NCBI RefSeq assembly: GCF_004211955.1
Contig: NZ_RHJI01000012.1
Coordinates: 1-64,000 of the forward strand
Source of the DNA: Escherichia sp. E1V33
GTDB lineage: Bacteria; Pseudomonadota; Gammaproteobacteria; Enterobacterales; Enterobacteriaceae
DNA: 64,000 bases
Direction of reading: 5' to 3'
The notes beneath the pieces are model-generated. The model was not told the origin of the DNA. It saw nothing but the letters and a program-made list of their open reading frames with translations, and ran no database searches. Below, in pieces: positions 1-12,460 of the stretch. Position 1 is the stretch's first letter, and each line of letters begins with the position of its first letter. Made by a program: the position numbers and the translations under genes.

Positions 1-549
1 GTTCGCTGTTTTTATTATGATGCGGTGACGGGGGAGTATACCGGCTGGTCAGATGAATATATCCATATCGGCGTGAGTATGCCTGGCAACGCCACCGATA
101 TTGCCCCAGGTGATGAAGTAGTGGGCGAGGTTGCTGTATTTAGCGATAATAACTGGAAATGGCTGACTGACCACCGTAATGAGATCGTTTATTCAACAAT
201 GGATGGTACTTTCAGCGCTGTTGATTATATCGGTGAAGTTAAAGAAGGCTTTACTACGTCAGCCCCCGCTACGCCACATGATGTGTGGGACGGGGAAAAA
301 TGGGTAACGGATAGCGAGGCTCAACATGTCGCTGAAGTTGCTGCTGCTGAAACTGAAAAACAGACTCACATTTACCAAACCAATACATACATCAACAGTA
401 AGCAATGGCCCGGAAAGGCTGCAATGGGGCGACTCAAAGACACAGAGAAAGAGCAGTACAACCTCTGGCTGGATTATCTCGATGCGCTGGAAGCCGTGGA
501 CATCCTCAACGCACCGGATATTAACTGGCCTGTCACCCCGGAGGTGTAA
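1..549 (+). CDS. tfa: Phage tail fibre assembly protein, 5' end cut by window
   Basis: Coding is open from base 1 (first codons read VRCFYYDAVTGEY), so the gene starts upstream and only about 182 residues are seen. The pattern of an aromatic-rich N-terminus, a middle DVWDGEKWV segment, and a C-terminal part rich in Gln, Glu and Trp ending in INWPVTPEV is typical of lambdoid tail fibre assembly (Tfa, Caudo_TAP-type) proteins. These act as chaperones for folding or trimerising the side tail fibre encoded just upstream. In lambdoid phages tfa lies at the end of the late tail operon, so this marks the tail end of a prophage whose body lies left of the window. The stop is one base before the next ATG. 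The family call is strong; the exact phage cannot be told. Confidence 0.88.
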   Translation, partial: VRCFYYDAVTGEYTGWSDEYIHIGVSMPGNATDIAPGDEVVGEVAVFSDNNWKWLTDHRNEIVYSTMDGTFSAVDYIGEVKEGFTTSAPATPHDVWDGEKWVTDSEAQHVAEVAAAETEKQTHIYQTNTYINSKQWPGKAAMGRLKDTEKEQYNLWLDYLDALEAVDILNAPDINWPVTPEV

Positions 550-550
550 T

Positions 551-871
551 ATGTCGCACGAACATCTTGCTCCATTCGCAGGTTGGGTTAGGGCAGAAAA
601 CGGTCGCGAAAATTTTGCTCACACCTGTCTGGCCATGAAGCTATCAGGATTCCGCGGTGGATTTTTAATATCCCGCAAATCTCTGACAGAACCTCTGCGC
701 TCGATTGCAGAGAAAGTGGATAGCGTTACTCAAAAACCTGAATTATGGTATCAGCTAATTCAAGAGCTTTTGGCATCGTGCGACTGGCTGCACTACGAAG
801 CCGTACTCGTGTCTCCGGTCTTGAGGGACACAATAATCCTTGAACTAAGTAAGCTGCTCGCAAAGGAATAA
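551..871 (+). CDS. Unknown 106-aa prophage protein downstream of tfa
   Basis: The ATG at 551 begins right after the tfa stop (547-549), and GGAGGTG about 8 bases upstream (inside the tfa end) is a good ribosome binding site, so the two are translationally linked. The 106-residue product begins MSHEHLAPFAGWVRAENGR. It has no recognisable motif, signal peptide or membrane segment; the C-terminal half (WYQLIQELLASCDWLHYEAV) looks helical. I do not recognise the family. Its position after tfa suggests a phage tail-end or accessory (moron-like) gene. The reading frame stays open in phase for a further 22 codons after its TAA (see the 872-940 remnant), so the present stop may be a shortening of a longer protein. 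Confidence 0.6.
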   Translation: MSHEHLAPFAGWVRAENGRENFAHTCLAMKLSGFRGGFLISRKSLTEPLRSIAEKVDSVTQKPELWYQLIQELLASCDWLHYEAVLVSPVLRDTIILELSKLLAKE

Positions 872-940
872 TTTCAGCCGGGAAAGCGTCTAACAGAAGA
901 CGAGATTCTTGAACTTGCAAAATCAAGTCTTCCTGCTTAG
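872..940 (+). pseudogene. Short in-frame coding remnant after the prophage ORF
   Basis: Directly after the TAA at 869-871, in the same frame, 22 sense codons read FQPGKRLTEDEILELAKSSL followed by Pro-Ala and a TAG at 938-940. The segment has protein-like composition: LTEDEILELA resembles the short acidic helices common in phage accessory proteins. There is no start codon or ribosome binding site of its own. It is either the lost C-terminus of the preceding 106-aa protein or the tail of another phage gene fused by deletion. This is a reading from composition and frame only. Confidence 0.3.
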
Positions 941-1133
941 GAGCGTAGTCTGGAATCTCATTGAACCCTATTATTTCAACTATTCTTCAGACATTCATAT
1001 GTAAAACTAAATTGGTAAGCATAGAAGCTGTCTGTATTAAATAGTCACTGGTCGGTAGTTGTGAATCAACAATGAATGCCGGCCAGCCTTCGATTAATAG
1101 AATCAGGTGGACAAGCTCACGACATAGAGTTGC

Positions 1134-1316
1134 CTAGCTGGTTTCCTTTTCTGGGATATGAAGTAAAGTCCAGCCTTTCTCAGTGGTAAACGACATGGAG
1201 CATCTTGCTAAAATGCGGTGCTCATGAGGCATGATTTCCAGCGAAATTGGTCCCAAGCGTTTTTCCACTTCTTCAAGTAAATATAACAATTGAACATCTG
1301 TAACAAGCTCTCTCAT
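1134..1316 (-). CDS. 60-aa prophage-end protein of unknown function
   Basis: A minus-strand ORF of 60 codons whose product begins MRELVTDVQLLYLLEEVEKR and ends in a charged tail (IPEKETS). It is short, with an amphipathic N-terminal helix followed by probable beta strands, and has no signal peptide. I do not recognise the family. It looks real because a perfect TATAAT (1340-1345 on the complement) lies 24 bases upstream and a 20-bp palindrome overlaps that promoter, a layout typical of a repressed phage or moron gene. The ribosome binding site is weak (GGAT about 9 bases upstream). Its orientation is opposite to the tail genes, as often seen for lysogenically expressed genes at prophage ends. 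Confidence 0.5.
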   Translation of the reverse strand: MRELVTDVQLLYLLEEVEKRLGPISLEIMPHEHRILARCSMSFTTEKGWTLLHIPEKETS

Positions 1317-1339
1317 TCTTACTATCCATGTGAGTTGTG

Positions 1340-1368
1340 ATTATATGCAGTAAAAATACTGCATTCCA
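1340..1368 (-). promoter_or_regulatory. Promoter with palindromic operator for the 60-aa prophage gene
   Basis: On the minus strand there is a perfect -10 TATAAT (1340-1345). The spacer holds a perfect inverted repeat with 8-bp arms, ATGCAGTA-AAAA-TACTGCAT, at 1345-1364; a poor -35 (TGGAAT, 1363-1368) lies 17 bases from the -10. A palindrome filling the spacer is a classic repressor position. The TACTG half resembles one half of a LexA box but the other half does not match, so LexA control is only a possibility. Confidence 0.5.
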
Positions 1369-1701
1369 TTAAGGTGTACATCGATGAGTCCTCCGAGATA
1401 GAAAGGGAATTGATTTCCACTCCCTCCCAAAAAAATTGCACTAAGCGCTTCTCTCAATTGAACCTGTGATGGAATGGGCCGCGTACAGTCATATTGGTTG
1501 TATTAGCACAGCCCCTGATTTTTCACGCTCCCAACGGCACGAGTCACGACGTGCCATATAAATTCTTCAGCCAATATAATTTGGTTAGAGAGACAAAAGC
1601 GGGACACACAAAGCGTTGCATCGGTTTGTGGGGCTTTGTACTGCTCTCACTTAGTAGTTCGCATCCTTTGTTGCAAGACAATGTGAATCAATTTGAAACA
1701 G

Positions 1702-1724
1702 AGTGGTGCAATCACCACTTTTTT
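1702..1724 (+). terminator. Intrinsic terminator upstream of thrS
   Basis: A perfect 7-bp hairpin AGTGGTG-CAAT-CACCACT (1702-1719) is followed by a run of six T. It would stop rightward transcription coming from the prophage end before the thrS leader. The thrS promoter must then lie at or just after it; TACCAT at 1730-1735 is a possible -10, placing the start near 1742, but no good -35 is visible. Confidence 0.65.
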
Positions 1725-1741
1725 AGTGTTACCATCATTTT

Positions 1742-1904
1742 ACCGGGTGAAGGACTGAGAATGTCAGTTTTTCATTTGTGTACCAGATTGTGTACCAATT
1801 TAGCGATTGTTGGTTAGATGGTTACATAACTTACTGTAAACAAACAAATTTTTTCTTTGTATGTGATCTTTCGTGTGGGTCACCACTGCAAATAAGGATA
1901 TAAC
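1742..1904 (+). promoter_or_regulatory. thrS leader with tRNA-Thr-like translational operator
   Basis: The roughly 160-base leader matches the known thrS operator plan. Just before the start codon the hairpin GTGA-TCTTTCGTGTGGG-TCAC (1863-1883) carries CGT in its loop, mimicking the anticodon arm of tRNA-Thr; this is operator domain 2, bound by threonyl-tRNA synthetase to block ribosome binding. A second, tRNA-like structured segment lies further upstream (about 1800-1835), separated by an AT-rich unpaired stretch. The ribosome binding site AAGGATATAAC (1891-1901) follows domain 2. Roles of the domains are established for E. coli; the hairpin is seen here directly. Confidence 0.8.
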
Positions 1905-3833
1905 ATGCCTGTTATTACTCTTCCTGATGGCAGCCAACGCCATTACGACCACGCTGTAAGCCCCATGGATGTTGCGCTGGACATTGGTCCAGGTCTGGCG
2001 AAAGCCTGTATCGCAGGGCGCGTTAATGGCGAACTGGTAGATGCGTGCGATTTGATTGAAAACGACGCTAAACTGGCGATCATTACCGCTAAAGACGAAG
2101 AAGGTCTGGAGATCATTCGTCACTCCTGCGCGCACCTGTTAGGGCACGCAATTAAACAACTTTGGCCGCATACCAAAATGGCAATCGGCCCGGTTATTGA
2201 CAACGGTTTCTATTACGACGTTGATCTTGACCGCACGTTAACCCAGGAAGATGTCGAAGCACTCGAGAAGCGGATGCATGAGCTTGCTGAGAAAAACTAC
2301 GACGTCATTAAGAAGAAAGTCAGCTGGCATGAAGCGCGTGAAACTTTCGTTAAACGCGGCGAGAGCTATAAAGTCTCCATCCTGGACGAAAACATCGCCC
2401 ATGATGACCAGCCTGGCCTCTATTTCCACGAAGAATATGTCGATATGTGCCGCGGTCCGCACGTACCGAATATGCGTTTCTGCCACCATTTCAAACTGAT
2501 GAAAACGGCAGGGGCCTACTGGCGCGGCGACAGCAACAATAAAATGTTGCAACGTATTTATGGTACTGCGTGGGCAGATAAAAAAGCTCTTAACGCGTAC
2601 TTGCAGCGTCTGGAAGAAGCCGCTAAACGCGACCACCGTAAAATCGGTAAACAGCTCGACCTGTACCATATGCAGGAAGAAGCGCCGGGTATGGTGTTTT
2701 GGCACAATGACGGCTGGACCATCTTCCGTGAACTGGAAGTGTTCGTTCGTTCTAAACTGAAAGAGTACCAGTATCAGGAAGTTAAAGGTCCGTTCATGAT
2801 GGACCGCGTCCTGTGGGAAAAAACCGGTCACTGGGAAAACTATAAAGATGCAATGTTCACCACCTCTTCTGAGAACCGTGAATACTGCATTAAGCCGATG
2901 AACTGTCCGGGCCACGTACAAATCTTTAACCAGGGGCTGAAGTCGTATCGCGATCTGCCGCTGCGTATGGCCGAGTTCGGCAGCTGCCATCGCAATGAGC
3001 CGTCTGGTTCTCTGCATGGCCTGATGCGTGTGCGTGGTTTTACCCAGGATGACGCACATATCTTCTGTACTGAAGAACAAATTCGCGATGAAGTTAACGG
3101 ATGTATCCGTTTAGTCTATGATATGTACAGCACTTTTGGCTTCGAGAAGATCGTGGTCAAACTTTCCACTCGTCCTGAAAAACGTATTGGCAGTGACGAA
3201 ATGTGGGATCGTGCTGAGGCGGACCTGGCAGTTGCGTTAGAAGAAAACAACATCCCGTTTGAGTATCAACTGGGTGAAGGCGCGTTCTACGGTCCGAAAA
3301 TTGAATTTACCCTGTATGACTGCCTCGATCGTGCATGGCAGTGCGGTACAGTACAGCTGGACTTCTCCTTACCGTCTCGTCTGAGCGCCTCCTATGTAGG
3401 CGAAGACAACGAGCGTAAGGTTCCGGTAATGATTCACCGTGCAATTCTGGGGTCGATGGAACGTTTCATCGGTATCCTGACCGAAGAGTTCGCTGGTTTC
3501 TTCCCGACCTGGCTTGCGCCGGTTCAGGTTGTTATCATGAACATTACGGATTCACAGTCTGAATACGTTAACGAATTGACGCAAAAACTATCAAATGCGG
3601 GTATTCGTGTTAAAGCAGACTTGAGAAATGAGAAGATTGGCTTTAAAATCCGCGAGCACACTTTGCGTCGCGTCCCATATATGCTGGTCTGTGGTGATAA
3701 AGAGGTGGAATCTGGCAAAGTTGCCGTTCGCACCCGCCGTGGTAAAGACCTGGGAAGCATGGACGTAAATGAAGTGATCGAGAAGCTGCAACAAGAGATT
3801 CGCAGCCGCAGTCTTAAACAATTGGAGGAATAA
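1905..3833 (+). CDS. thrS: Threonyl-tRNA synthetase
   Basis: The 642-aa protein, full family length, charges tRNA-Thr with threonine in the cytoplasm. Residues 1-60 form the TGS domain ([15 protein letters not shown] start), then the editing domain with [10 protein letters not shown] near residue 73, the class II catalytic core (about 240-530) with motif 2 around [11 protein letters not shown] and motif 3 around [12 protein letters not shown], and the C-terminal anticodon-binding domain. Zinc ligands known in E. coli are present: Cys in CPGHVQIF (334), His of the HRNEPSG segment region (385) and His of IHRAI (511). It represses its own translation through the leader operator. The infC start follows 4 bases after the stop, so thrS-infC-rpmI-rplT form one operon. 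Confidence 0.98.
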   Translation: MPVITLPDGSQRHYDHAVSPMDVALDIGPGLAKACIAGRVNGELVDACDLIENDAKLAIITAKDEEGLEIIRHSCAHLLGHAIKQLWPHTKMAIGPVIDNGFYYDVDLDRTLTQEDVEALEKRMHELAEKNYDVIKKKVSWHEARETFVKRGESYKVSILDENIAHDDQPGLYFHEEYVDMCRGPHVPNMRFCHHFKLMKTAGAYWRGDSNNKMLQRIYGTAWADKKALNAYLQRLEEAAKRDHRKIGKQLDLYHMQEEAPGMVFWHNDGWTIFRELEVFVRSKLKEYQYQEVKGPFMMDRVLWEKTGHWENYKDAMFTTSSENREYCIKPMNCPGHVQIFNQGLKSYRDLPLRMAEFGSCHRNEPSGSLHGLMRVRGFTQDDAHIFCTEEQIRDEVNGCIRLVYDMYSTFGFEKIVVKLSTRPEKRIGSDEMWDRAEADLAVALEENNIPFEYQLGEGAFYGPKIEFTLYDCLDRAWQCGTVQLDFSLPSRLSASYVGEDNERKVPVMIHRAILGSMERFIGILTEEFAGFFPTWLAPVQVVIMNITDSQSEYVNELTQKLSNAGIRVKADLRNEKIGFKIREHTLRRVPYMLVCGDKEVESGKVAVRTRRGKDLGSMDVNEVIEKLQQEIRSRSLKQLEE

Positions 3834-4674
<841 letters not shown>

Positions 4675-4700
4675 GCCGTTAACGTTTTTTAACTTTTTAA

Positions 4701-5084
<384 letters not shown>

Positions 5085-5092
5085 GCCAGTTG

Positions 5093-5117
5093 AAAGAGGG
5101 AGCTAGTCTCCCTCTTT
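5093..5117 (+). terminator. Terminator after rplT
   Basis: AAAGAGGGAG-CTAG-TCTCCCTCTTTT forms a strong hairpin with a trailing T run 9 bases after the rplT stop. Confidence 0.8.
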
Positions 5118-5139
5118 TCGTTTCAACACCATCAGAACA

Positions 5140-5168
5140 TTGACTTTTATCGCTGTAGCCTTTTCAAT
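5140..5168 (+). promoter_or_regulatory. Promoter of the pheM-pheST leader
   Basis: TTGACT (5140-5145) matches a -35 at 5 of 6 bases; a weak -10 (TTCAAT or TCAATA, about 5163-5168) follows after 17-18 bases. This is where the attenuated pheST promoter must lie, between the rplT terminator and pheM. Confidence 0.6.
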
Positions 5169-5206
5169 AAAGGTCTTTTGAAAAGTACCAAAAGGTAACG
5201 CAAGCA

Positions 5207-5251
5207 ATGAATGCTGCTATTTTCCGCTTCTTTTTTTACTTTAGCACCTGA
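5207..5251 (+). CDS. pheM: pheST leader peptide
   Basis: A 14-codon ORF reads [14 protein letters not shown], with five phenylalanine codons. It is the known phenylalanyl-tRNA synthetase leader peptide: when charged tRNA-Phe is scarce the ribosome stalls on the Phe codons, an antiterminator forms, and pheS-pheT are transcribed; otherwise the hairpin at 5301-5323 stops transcription. It lies between the promoter at 5140 and the attenuator, as needed. Confidence 0.95.
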
Positions 5252-5300
5252 CTCCAGGAGGCTAGCGCGTGAGAAGAGAAACGGAAAACAGCGCCTGAAA

Positions 5301-5323
5301 GCCTCCCAGTGGAGGCTTTTTTT
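5301..5323 (+). terminator. pheST attenuator
   Basis: GCCTCC-CAGT-GGAGGC followed by seven T, 50 bases after the pheM stop. GCCTCC can alternatively pair with the CAGGAGGC segment at 5255-5262, the expected antiterminator partner. Confidence 0.88.
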
Positions 5324-5492
5324 GTATGCGCGTTTTGAAAAATAAAAAGCCTGTCTCATCAGGCGTAATTGTCGCAGCCAGTCTGGACACGGCCAGCGCG
5401 GAGAAACCGGAGCGTACTTAAATACGTGAGGATTTCGAGCACTGCCCGGGACCAAAATGGCAAGTAAAATAGCCTGATGGGATAGGCTCTAA

Positions 5493-6518
<1,026 letters not shown>

Positions 6519-6529
6519 GGCAGGAATAG

Positions 6530-8920
<2,391 letters not shown>

Positions 8921-8924
8921 ACCT

Positions 8925-9224
8925 ATGGCGCTTACAAAAGCTGAAATGTCAGAATATCTGTTTGATAAGCTTGGGCTTAGCAAGCGGGATGCCAAAGAAC
9001 TGGTTGAACTGTTTTTCGAAGAGATCCGTCGCGCTCTGGAAAACGGCGAGCAGGTAAAACTCTCTGGTTTTGGTAACTTCGATCTGCGTGATAAGAATCA
9101 ACGCCCGGGACGTAACCCGAAAACGGGCGAAGATATTCCCATTACAGCACGGCGCGTGGTGACCTTCAGACCTGGGCAGAAGTTAAAAAGCCGGGTCGAA
9201 AACGCCACACCCAAAGACGAGTAA
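8925..9224 (+). CDS. ihfA: Integration host factor alpha subunit
   Basis: IHF-alpha (99 aa) pairs with IHF-beta to bend DNA sharply at specific sites, acting in site-specific recombination, replication and transcription. The HU/IHF fold is complete: two N-terminal helices ([20 protein letters not shown]), a three-stranded saddle, and the beta arm with the intercalating proline in [16 protein letters not shown]. It follows pheT by 4 bases and ends at a strong terminator. Autoregulation and (p)ppGpp control are known for E. coli but the sites were not traced here. Confidence 0.98.
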   Translation: MALTKAEMSEYLFDKLGLSKRDAKELVELFFEEIRRALENGEQVKLSGFGNFDLRDKNQRPGRNPKTGEDIPITARRVVTFRPGQKLKSRVENATPKDE

Positions 9225-9236
9225 TCTGATCTAACT

Positions 9237-9262
9237 AAAAAGGCCGCTCTGCGGCCTTTTTT
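9237..9262 (+). terminator. Terminator after ihfA
   Basis: GGCCGC-TCT-GCGGCC followed by six T, preceded by five A, 13 bases after the ihfA stop. It may work in both directions. Confidence 0.88.
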
Positions 9263-9324
9263 CTTTTCACTGTAGAAGAGTCGCCGTAAAATCAGCGGAA
9301 TGACACTTCAGCAGAACGGATACC

Positions 9325-10305
9325 ATGCTGACACTTGCCCGCCAACAACAGCGACAGAATATTCGCTGGTTATTATGCCTGTCAGTTTTGATGCTGCTGG
9401 CGCTTCTCTTAAGCCTTTGCGCTGGTGAACAATGGATTTCTCCCGCCGACTGGTTTACTCCTCGTGGTGAACTGTTCGTCTGGCAAATTCGCCTACCACG
9501 TACCCTGGCTGTATTGCTGGTTGGCGCGGCGCTGGCGTTATCAGGCGCGGTCATGCAGGCGCTATTTGAAAACCCTCTTGCGGAGCCGGGGCTGCTTGGT
9601 GTCTCTAACGGCGCTGGAGTGGGGCTTATCGCCGCTGTATTGCTCGGGCAAGGGCAGTTACCTAACTGGGCTCTGGGGCTGTGTGCGATTGCTGGCGCGC
9701 TTATTATCACCTTAATTCTCTTGCGTTTTTCCCGCCGTCATCTTTCAACCAGCCGATTACTGCTGGCTGGTGTTGCGTTGGGTATCATCTGTAGCGCGTT
9801 AATGACGTGGGCCATCTACTTTTCCACGTCTGTTGATTTACGCCAACTGATGTACTGGATGATGGGCGGCTTTGGTGGTGTAGACTGGCGGCAAAGTTGG
9901 CTGATGGTGGCCTTGATTCCGGTGTTGTTGTGGATTTGCTGCCAGTCCAGTGCCATGAATATGTTAGCATTGGGTGAAATTTCGGCGCGGCAACTGGGGT
10001 TACCGCTGTGGTTCTGGCGCAATGTGCTGGTGGCGGCTACCGGTTGGATGGTCGGTGTCAGCGTGGCGTTGGCTGGCGCTATTGGGTTTATTGGCCTGGT
10101 TATCCCACATATTCTGCGGCTGTGCGGATTAACCGATCACCGGGTATTACTTCCCGGCTGCGCGCTGGCAGGTGCTACTGCGTTGCTGCTTGCCGATATT
10201 GTTGCTCGACTGGCGCTGGCTTCCGCAGAGTTACCGATTGGTGTGGTCACCGCCACCTTGGGCGCGCCGGTGTTTATCTGGTTATTGTTAAAAGCAGGAC
10301 GTTAG
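9325..10305 (+). CDS. btuC: Vitamin B12 ABC transporter permease
   Basis: BtuC (326 aa) is the membrane permease of the BtuCD-F importer that moves cobalamin from the periplasm to the cytoplasm. It has about ten membrane segments, starting near residue 18 ([20 protein letters not shown]), and the FecCD-family features, including the cytoplasmic L-loop near residues 215-225 ([15 protein letters not shown]) that contacts the ATPase BtuD and the conserved [15 protein letters not shown] segment. It leads btuC-btuE-btuD; the periplasmic binding protein gene btuF lies elsewhere in E. coli. The ATG at 9325 has no strong ribosome site (GAACGGATACC), but it gives the known length. Confidence 0.96.
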   Translation: MLTLARQQQRQNIRWLLCLSVLMLLALLLSLCAGEQWISPADWFTPRGELFVWQIRLPRTLAVLLVGAALALSGAVMQALFENPLAEPGLLGVSNGAGVGLIAAVLLGQGQLPNWALGLCAIAGALIITLILLRFSRRHLSTSRLLLAGVALGIICSALMTWAIYFSTSVDLRQLMYWMMGGFGGVDWRQSWLMVALIPVLLWICCQSSAMNMLALGEISARQLGLPLWFWRNVLVAATGWMVGVSVALAGAIGFIGLVIPHILRLCGLTDHRVLLPGCALAGATALLLADIVARLALASAELPIGVVTATLGAPVFIWLLLKAGR

Positions 10306-10367
10306 CCGCATAAAGACGGTCTATGATTAAAAGCTAAGATTTTTACTGACCTTATCCAGGAGACACG

Positions 10368-10919
10368 ATGCAAGATCCCATTCTGACCACCGTAGTGAAG
10401 ACGATTGACGGGGAAGTGACCACGCTGGAGAAATATGCCGGTAATGTGCTGCTGATTGTCAATGTCGCTTCAAAGTGTGGCTTAACGCCGCAATATGAAC
10501 AGTTGGAGAATATCCAGAAAGCCTGGGCCGATCGTGGTTTTGTCGTGCTGGGATTTCCGTGCAACCAGTTCCTTGAACAAGAACCTGGTAGTGATGAAGA
10601 AATTAAAACTTATTGCACCACCACCTGGGGCGTGACGTTCCCAATGTTCAGTAAGATTGAGGTCAATGGCGAAGGGCGTCATCCGCTATATCAAAAATTG
10701 ATTGCCGCAGCGCCCACGGCGGTGGCACCGGAAGAGAGCGGTTTCTACGCGCGAATGGCCAGTAAAGGCCGCGCACCGCTGTATCCTGATGATATTTTGT
10801 GGAATTTTGAAAAGTTTCTGGTGGGTAGAGACGGAAAGGTCATCCAGCGCTTTTCCCCGGATATGACGCCGGAAGATCCTATCGTAATGGAAAGCATTAA
10901 ACTGGCGTTGGCAAAATAA
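10368..10919 (+). CDS. btuE: Thioredoxin/glutathione peroxidase BtuE
   Basis: BtuE (183 aa) is a glutathione-peroxidase-family enzyme reducing hydrogen peroxide and alkyl hydroperoxides. The peroxidatic Cys37 lies in [15 protein letters not shown] (selenocysteine in some homologues), followed by the [13 protein letters not shown] motif holding the tetrad Gln and later WNFEKFLV with the Trp and Asn. AGGAGA is 7 bases before the ATG. It lies between btuC and btuD and its stop overlaps the btuD start by one base, yet it is not needed for B12 import; linkage is thought to be historical. No signal peptide is seen, so it is cytoplasmic or, as proposed for the E. coli protein, possibly periplasm-associated. 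Confidence 0.95.
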   Translation: MQDPILTTVVKTIDGEVTTLEKYAGNVLLIVNVASKCGLTPQYEQLENIQKAWADRGFVVLGFPCNQFLEQEPGSDEEIKTYCTTTWGVTFPMFSKIEVNGEGRHPLYQKLIAAAPTAVAPEESGFYARMASKGRAPLYPDDILWNFEKFLVGRDGKVIQRFSPDMTPEDPIVMESIKLALAK

Positions 10920-11668
10920 TGTCTATTGTGATGCAGTTACAGGATGTAGCGGAATCAGCCCGCCTGGAGCCGCTTTCTGGCGAGATCCGGGCAGGGGAGA
11001 TCCTGCATCTGGTGGGGCCGAACGGCGCGGGCAAGAGCACCTTGCTGGCGCGAATGGCGGGGATGACCAGTGGTCAAGGAAGCATTCAGTTTGCTGGTCA
11101 ACCACTGGATACCTGGCCCGCAACAAAACTCGCCCTGCATCGCGCCTATCTTGCACAACAGCAGACGCCGCCGTTTGCTATGCCGGTCTGGCATTACCTG
11201 ACCATGCATCAGCACGATAAAACGCGAACTGACCTGCTAAATGATGTCGCAGGGGCGTTGGCCCTTGATGACAAACTCGGCCGTAGCACCAATCAACTTT
11301 CCGGTGGTGAATGGCAACGTGTCCGTCTTGCTGCTGTGGTGCTACAAATCACGCCGCAAGCGAATCCGGCAGGTCAATTGCTTCTCCTTGATGAACCCAT
11401 GAACAGCCTTGATGTTGCCCAGCAAAGCGCGTTAGATAAAATTTTGAGCGCGCTTTGTCAGCAAGGCGTGGCGATTGTGATGAGCAGTCACGATCTTAAC
11501 CACACATTGCGTCACGCGCATCGGGCGTGGTTACTTAAACAAGGAAAACTGCTTGCCAGTGGGCGGAGAGATGAAGTACTAACGCCGCCGAATCTGGCCC
11601 AGGCTTATGGTATGAGCTTCCGTCGTCTGGACATTGAAGGTCACCGAATGCTGATTTCGACCACCTGA
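10919..11668 (+). CDS. btuD: Vitamin B12 ABC transporter ATP-binding protein
   Basis: BtuD (249 aa) is the ATPase of the BtuCDF cobalamin importer. Walker [10 protein letters not shown] is at residues 33-41, the signature [12 protein letters not shown] near 127, Walker B LLLLDEP near 155 with the catalytic Glu, and the switch His in SSHDLNHT. Compared with many ABC ATPases the protein is short, as usual for BtuD. The ATG overlaps the last base of the btuE stop codon (TAATG), so translation is coupled. It works with BtuC encoded upstream. Confidence 0.96.
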   Translation: MSIVMQLQDVAESARLEPLSGEIRAGEILHLVGPNGAGKSTLLARMAGMTSGQGSIQFAGQPLDTWPATKLALHRAYLAQQQTPPFAMPVWHYLTMHQHDKTRTDLLNDVAGALALDDKLGRSTNQLSGGEWQRVRLAAVVLQITPQANPAGQLLLLDEPMNSLDVAQQSALDKILSALCQQGVAIVMSSHDLNHTLRHAHRAWLLKQGKLLASGRRDEVLTPPNLAQAYGMSFRRLDIEGHRMLISTT

Positions 11669-11745
11669 TTTCATTAGCATCTTGAAAAACGGGTAATTTC
11701 GACGCTAAATTAATGCAAGAATAAAAAACAGAGGATTCGTACGGA

Positions 11746-12210
11746 ATGCGTTTCTGCCTAATTTTAATTACAGCACTGTTTCTGGCTGGGTGTAGCCATC
11801 ATAAAGCGCCGCCGCCAAACGCCAGGCTTTCTGACTCTATTACTGTCATTGCTGGTTTGAACGATCAACTGCAGAGCTGGCATGGTACGCCGTACCGTTA
11901 TGGCGGTATGACTCGACGTGGTGTGGACTGTTCGGGGTTCGTGGTTGTGACGATGCGCGACCGTTTCGACTTGCAATTACCACGCGAAACAAAACAACAG
12001 GCCGCTATCGGTACCCAAATTGATAAAGAAGAATTGCTGCCAGGCGATCTGGTCTTTTTCAAAACAGGTTCCGGGCAAAATGGTTTACATGTGGGTATTT
12101 ACGATACCAACAATCAATTCATTCACGCCTCTACCAGCAAGGGGGTGATGCGTTCTTCCCTCGATAATGTCTACTGGCAGAAAAATTTCTGGCAGGCGAG
12201 ACGAATCTAG
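11746..12210 (+). CDS. nlpC: NlpC/P60 family lipoprotein
   Basis: A 154-aa lipoprotein with signal peptide and lipobox MRFCLILITALFLAGC, lipidated at Cys16. The rest is one NlpC/P60 papain-like domain with catalytic Cys62 in RGVDCSGFV, His115 in GLHVGIYD and a polar third residue (His127 in FIHAST). Family members cut cell-wall peptides, typically D-Glu-mDAP or related bonds; the substrate of NlpC itself is not well established. It lies 77 bases after btuD; co-transcription is possible. Confidence 0.94.
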   Translation: MRFCLILITALFLAGCSHHKAPPPNARLSDSITVIAGLNDQLQSWHGTPYRYGGMTRRGVDCSGFVVVTMRDRFDLQLPRETKQQAAIGTQIDKEELLPGDLVFFKTGSGQNGLHVGIYDTNNQFIHASTSKGVMRSSLDNVYWQKNFWQARRI

Positions 12211-12355
12211 TATCTCAATAAATGGACGGTGATGATACCGCACCGTCTGTTAACTCCTGAATACAGTAGTATTTTGCAGACAAAAATACCGCAAATGGAA
12301 TATTCGTTTATACTCAGGATAATCTAAAAAAAGGACCCCTGAAAAAGTGGTTAAC

Positions 12356-12460
12356 ATGGAACAAATGAAAGTTATTCCTTCTGTATTTGTTATGACTTAT
12401 GGCCTCAAGCTTTTTATCTGGATGTTGAAAAAAATCCGTAGAGAGGGGCTGTTACCATGA
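12356..12460 (+). CDS. Putative 34-aa hydrophobic small protein overlapping ydiV start
   Basis: ATG at 12356 opens a 34-codon frame (starts MEQMKVIPSVFVMTYGLKLF, then IWMLKKIRREGLLP) whose TGA shares ATGA with the ydiV start at 12457. The product would have one hydrophobic stretch (about residues 6-24) followed by a basic tail (KKIRREG), the usual layout of a single-span small membrane protein with the basic end inside. The four-base overlap and the near absence of another leader suggest translational coupling to ydiV. The ribosome site is weak (AAGTGG, 6 bases upstream; a better AAGGA lies too far, about 20 bases away). I do not recognise it as an annotated gene; expression is unproven. Confidence 0.45.
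   Translation: MEQMKVIPSVFVMTYGLKLFIWMLKKIRREGLLP

Noticed and set aside
1492..1575. Inverted repeats (TATTGG/CCAATA and GGCACG/CGTGCC) as integrase or operator sites
   Set aside because: Short arms and no matching partner elsewhere in the window; they may be chance in a 600-base non-coding stretch.
1779..1803. TGTACCA direct repeat (GTGTACCAGATTGTGTACCA) as a prophage att core
   Set aside because: It lies inside the thrS leader, on the thrS side of the terminator, and is only 7 bases long; a duplicated att cannot be claimed without the other prophage end.
1494..1817. 107-codon plus-strand frame upstream of thrS
   Set aside because: It runs through the intrinsic terminator at 1702-1724 and into the thrS leader, has no ribosome site, and its translation is low in charged residues and rich in Ser, Cys and Phe, unlike real proteins nearby.
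2238..3080. 280-codon frame opposite thrS
   Set aside because: Shadow of the biased thrS codons; no ribosome site, promoter or recognisable fold.
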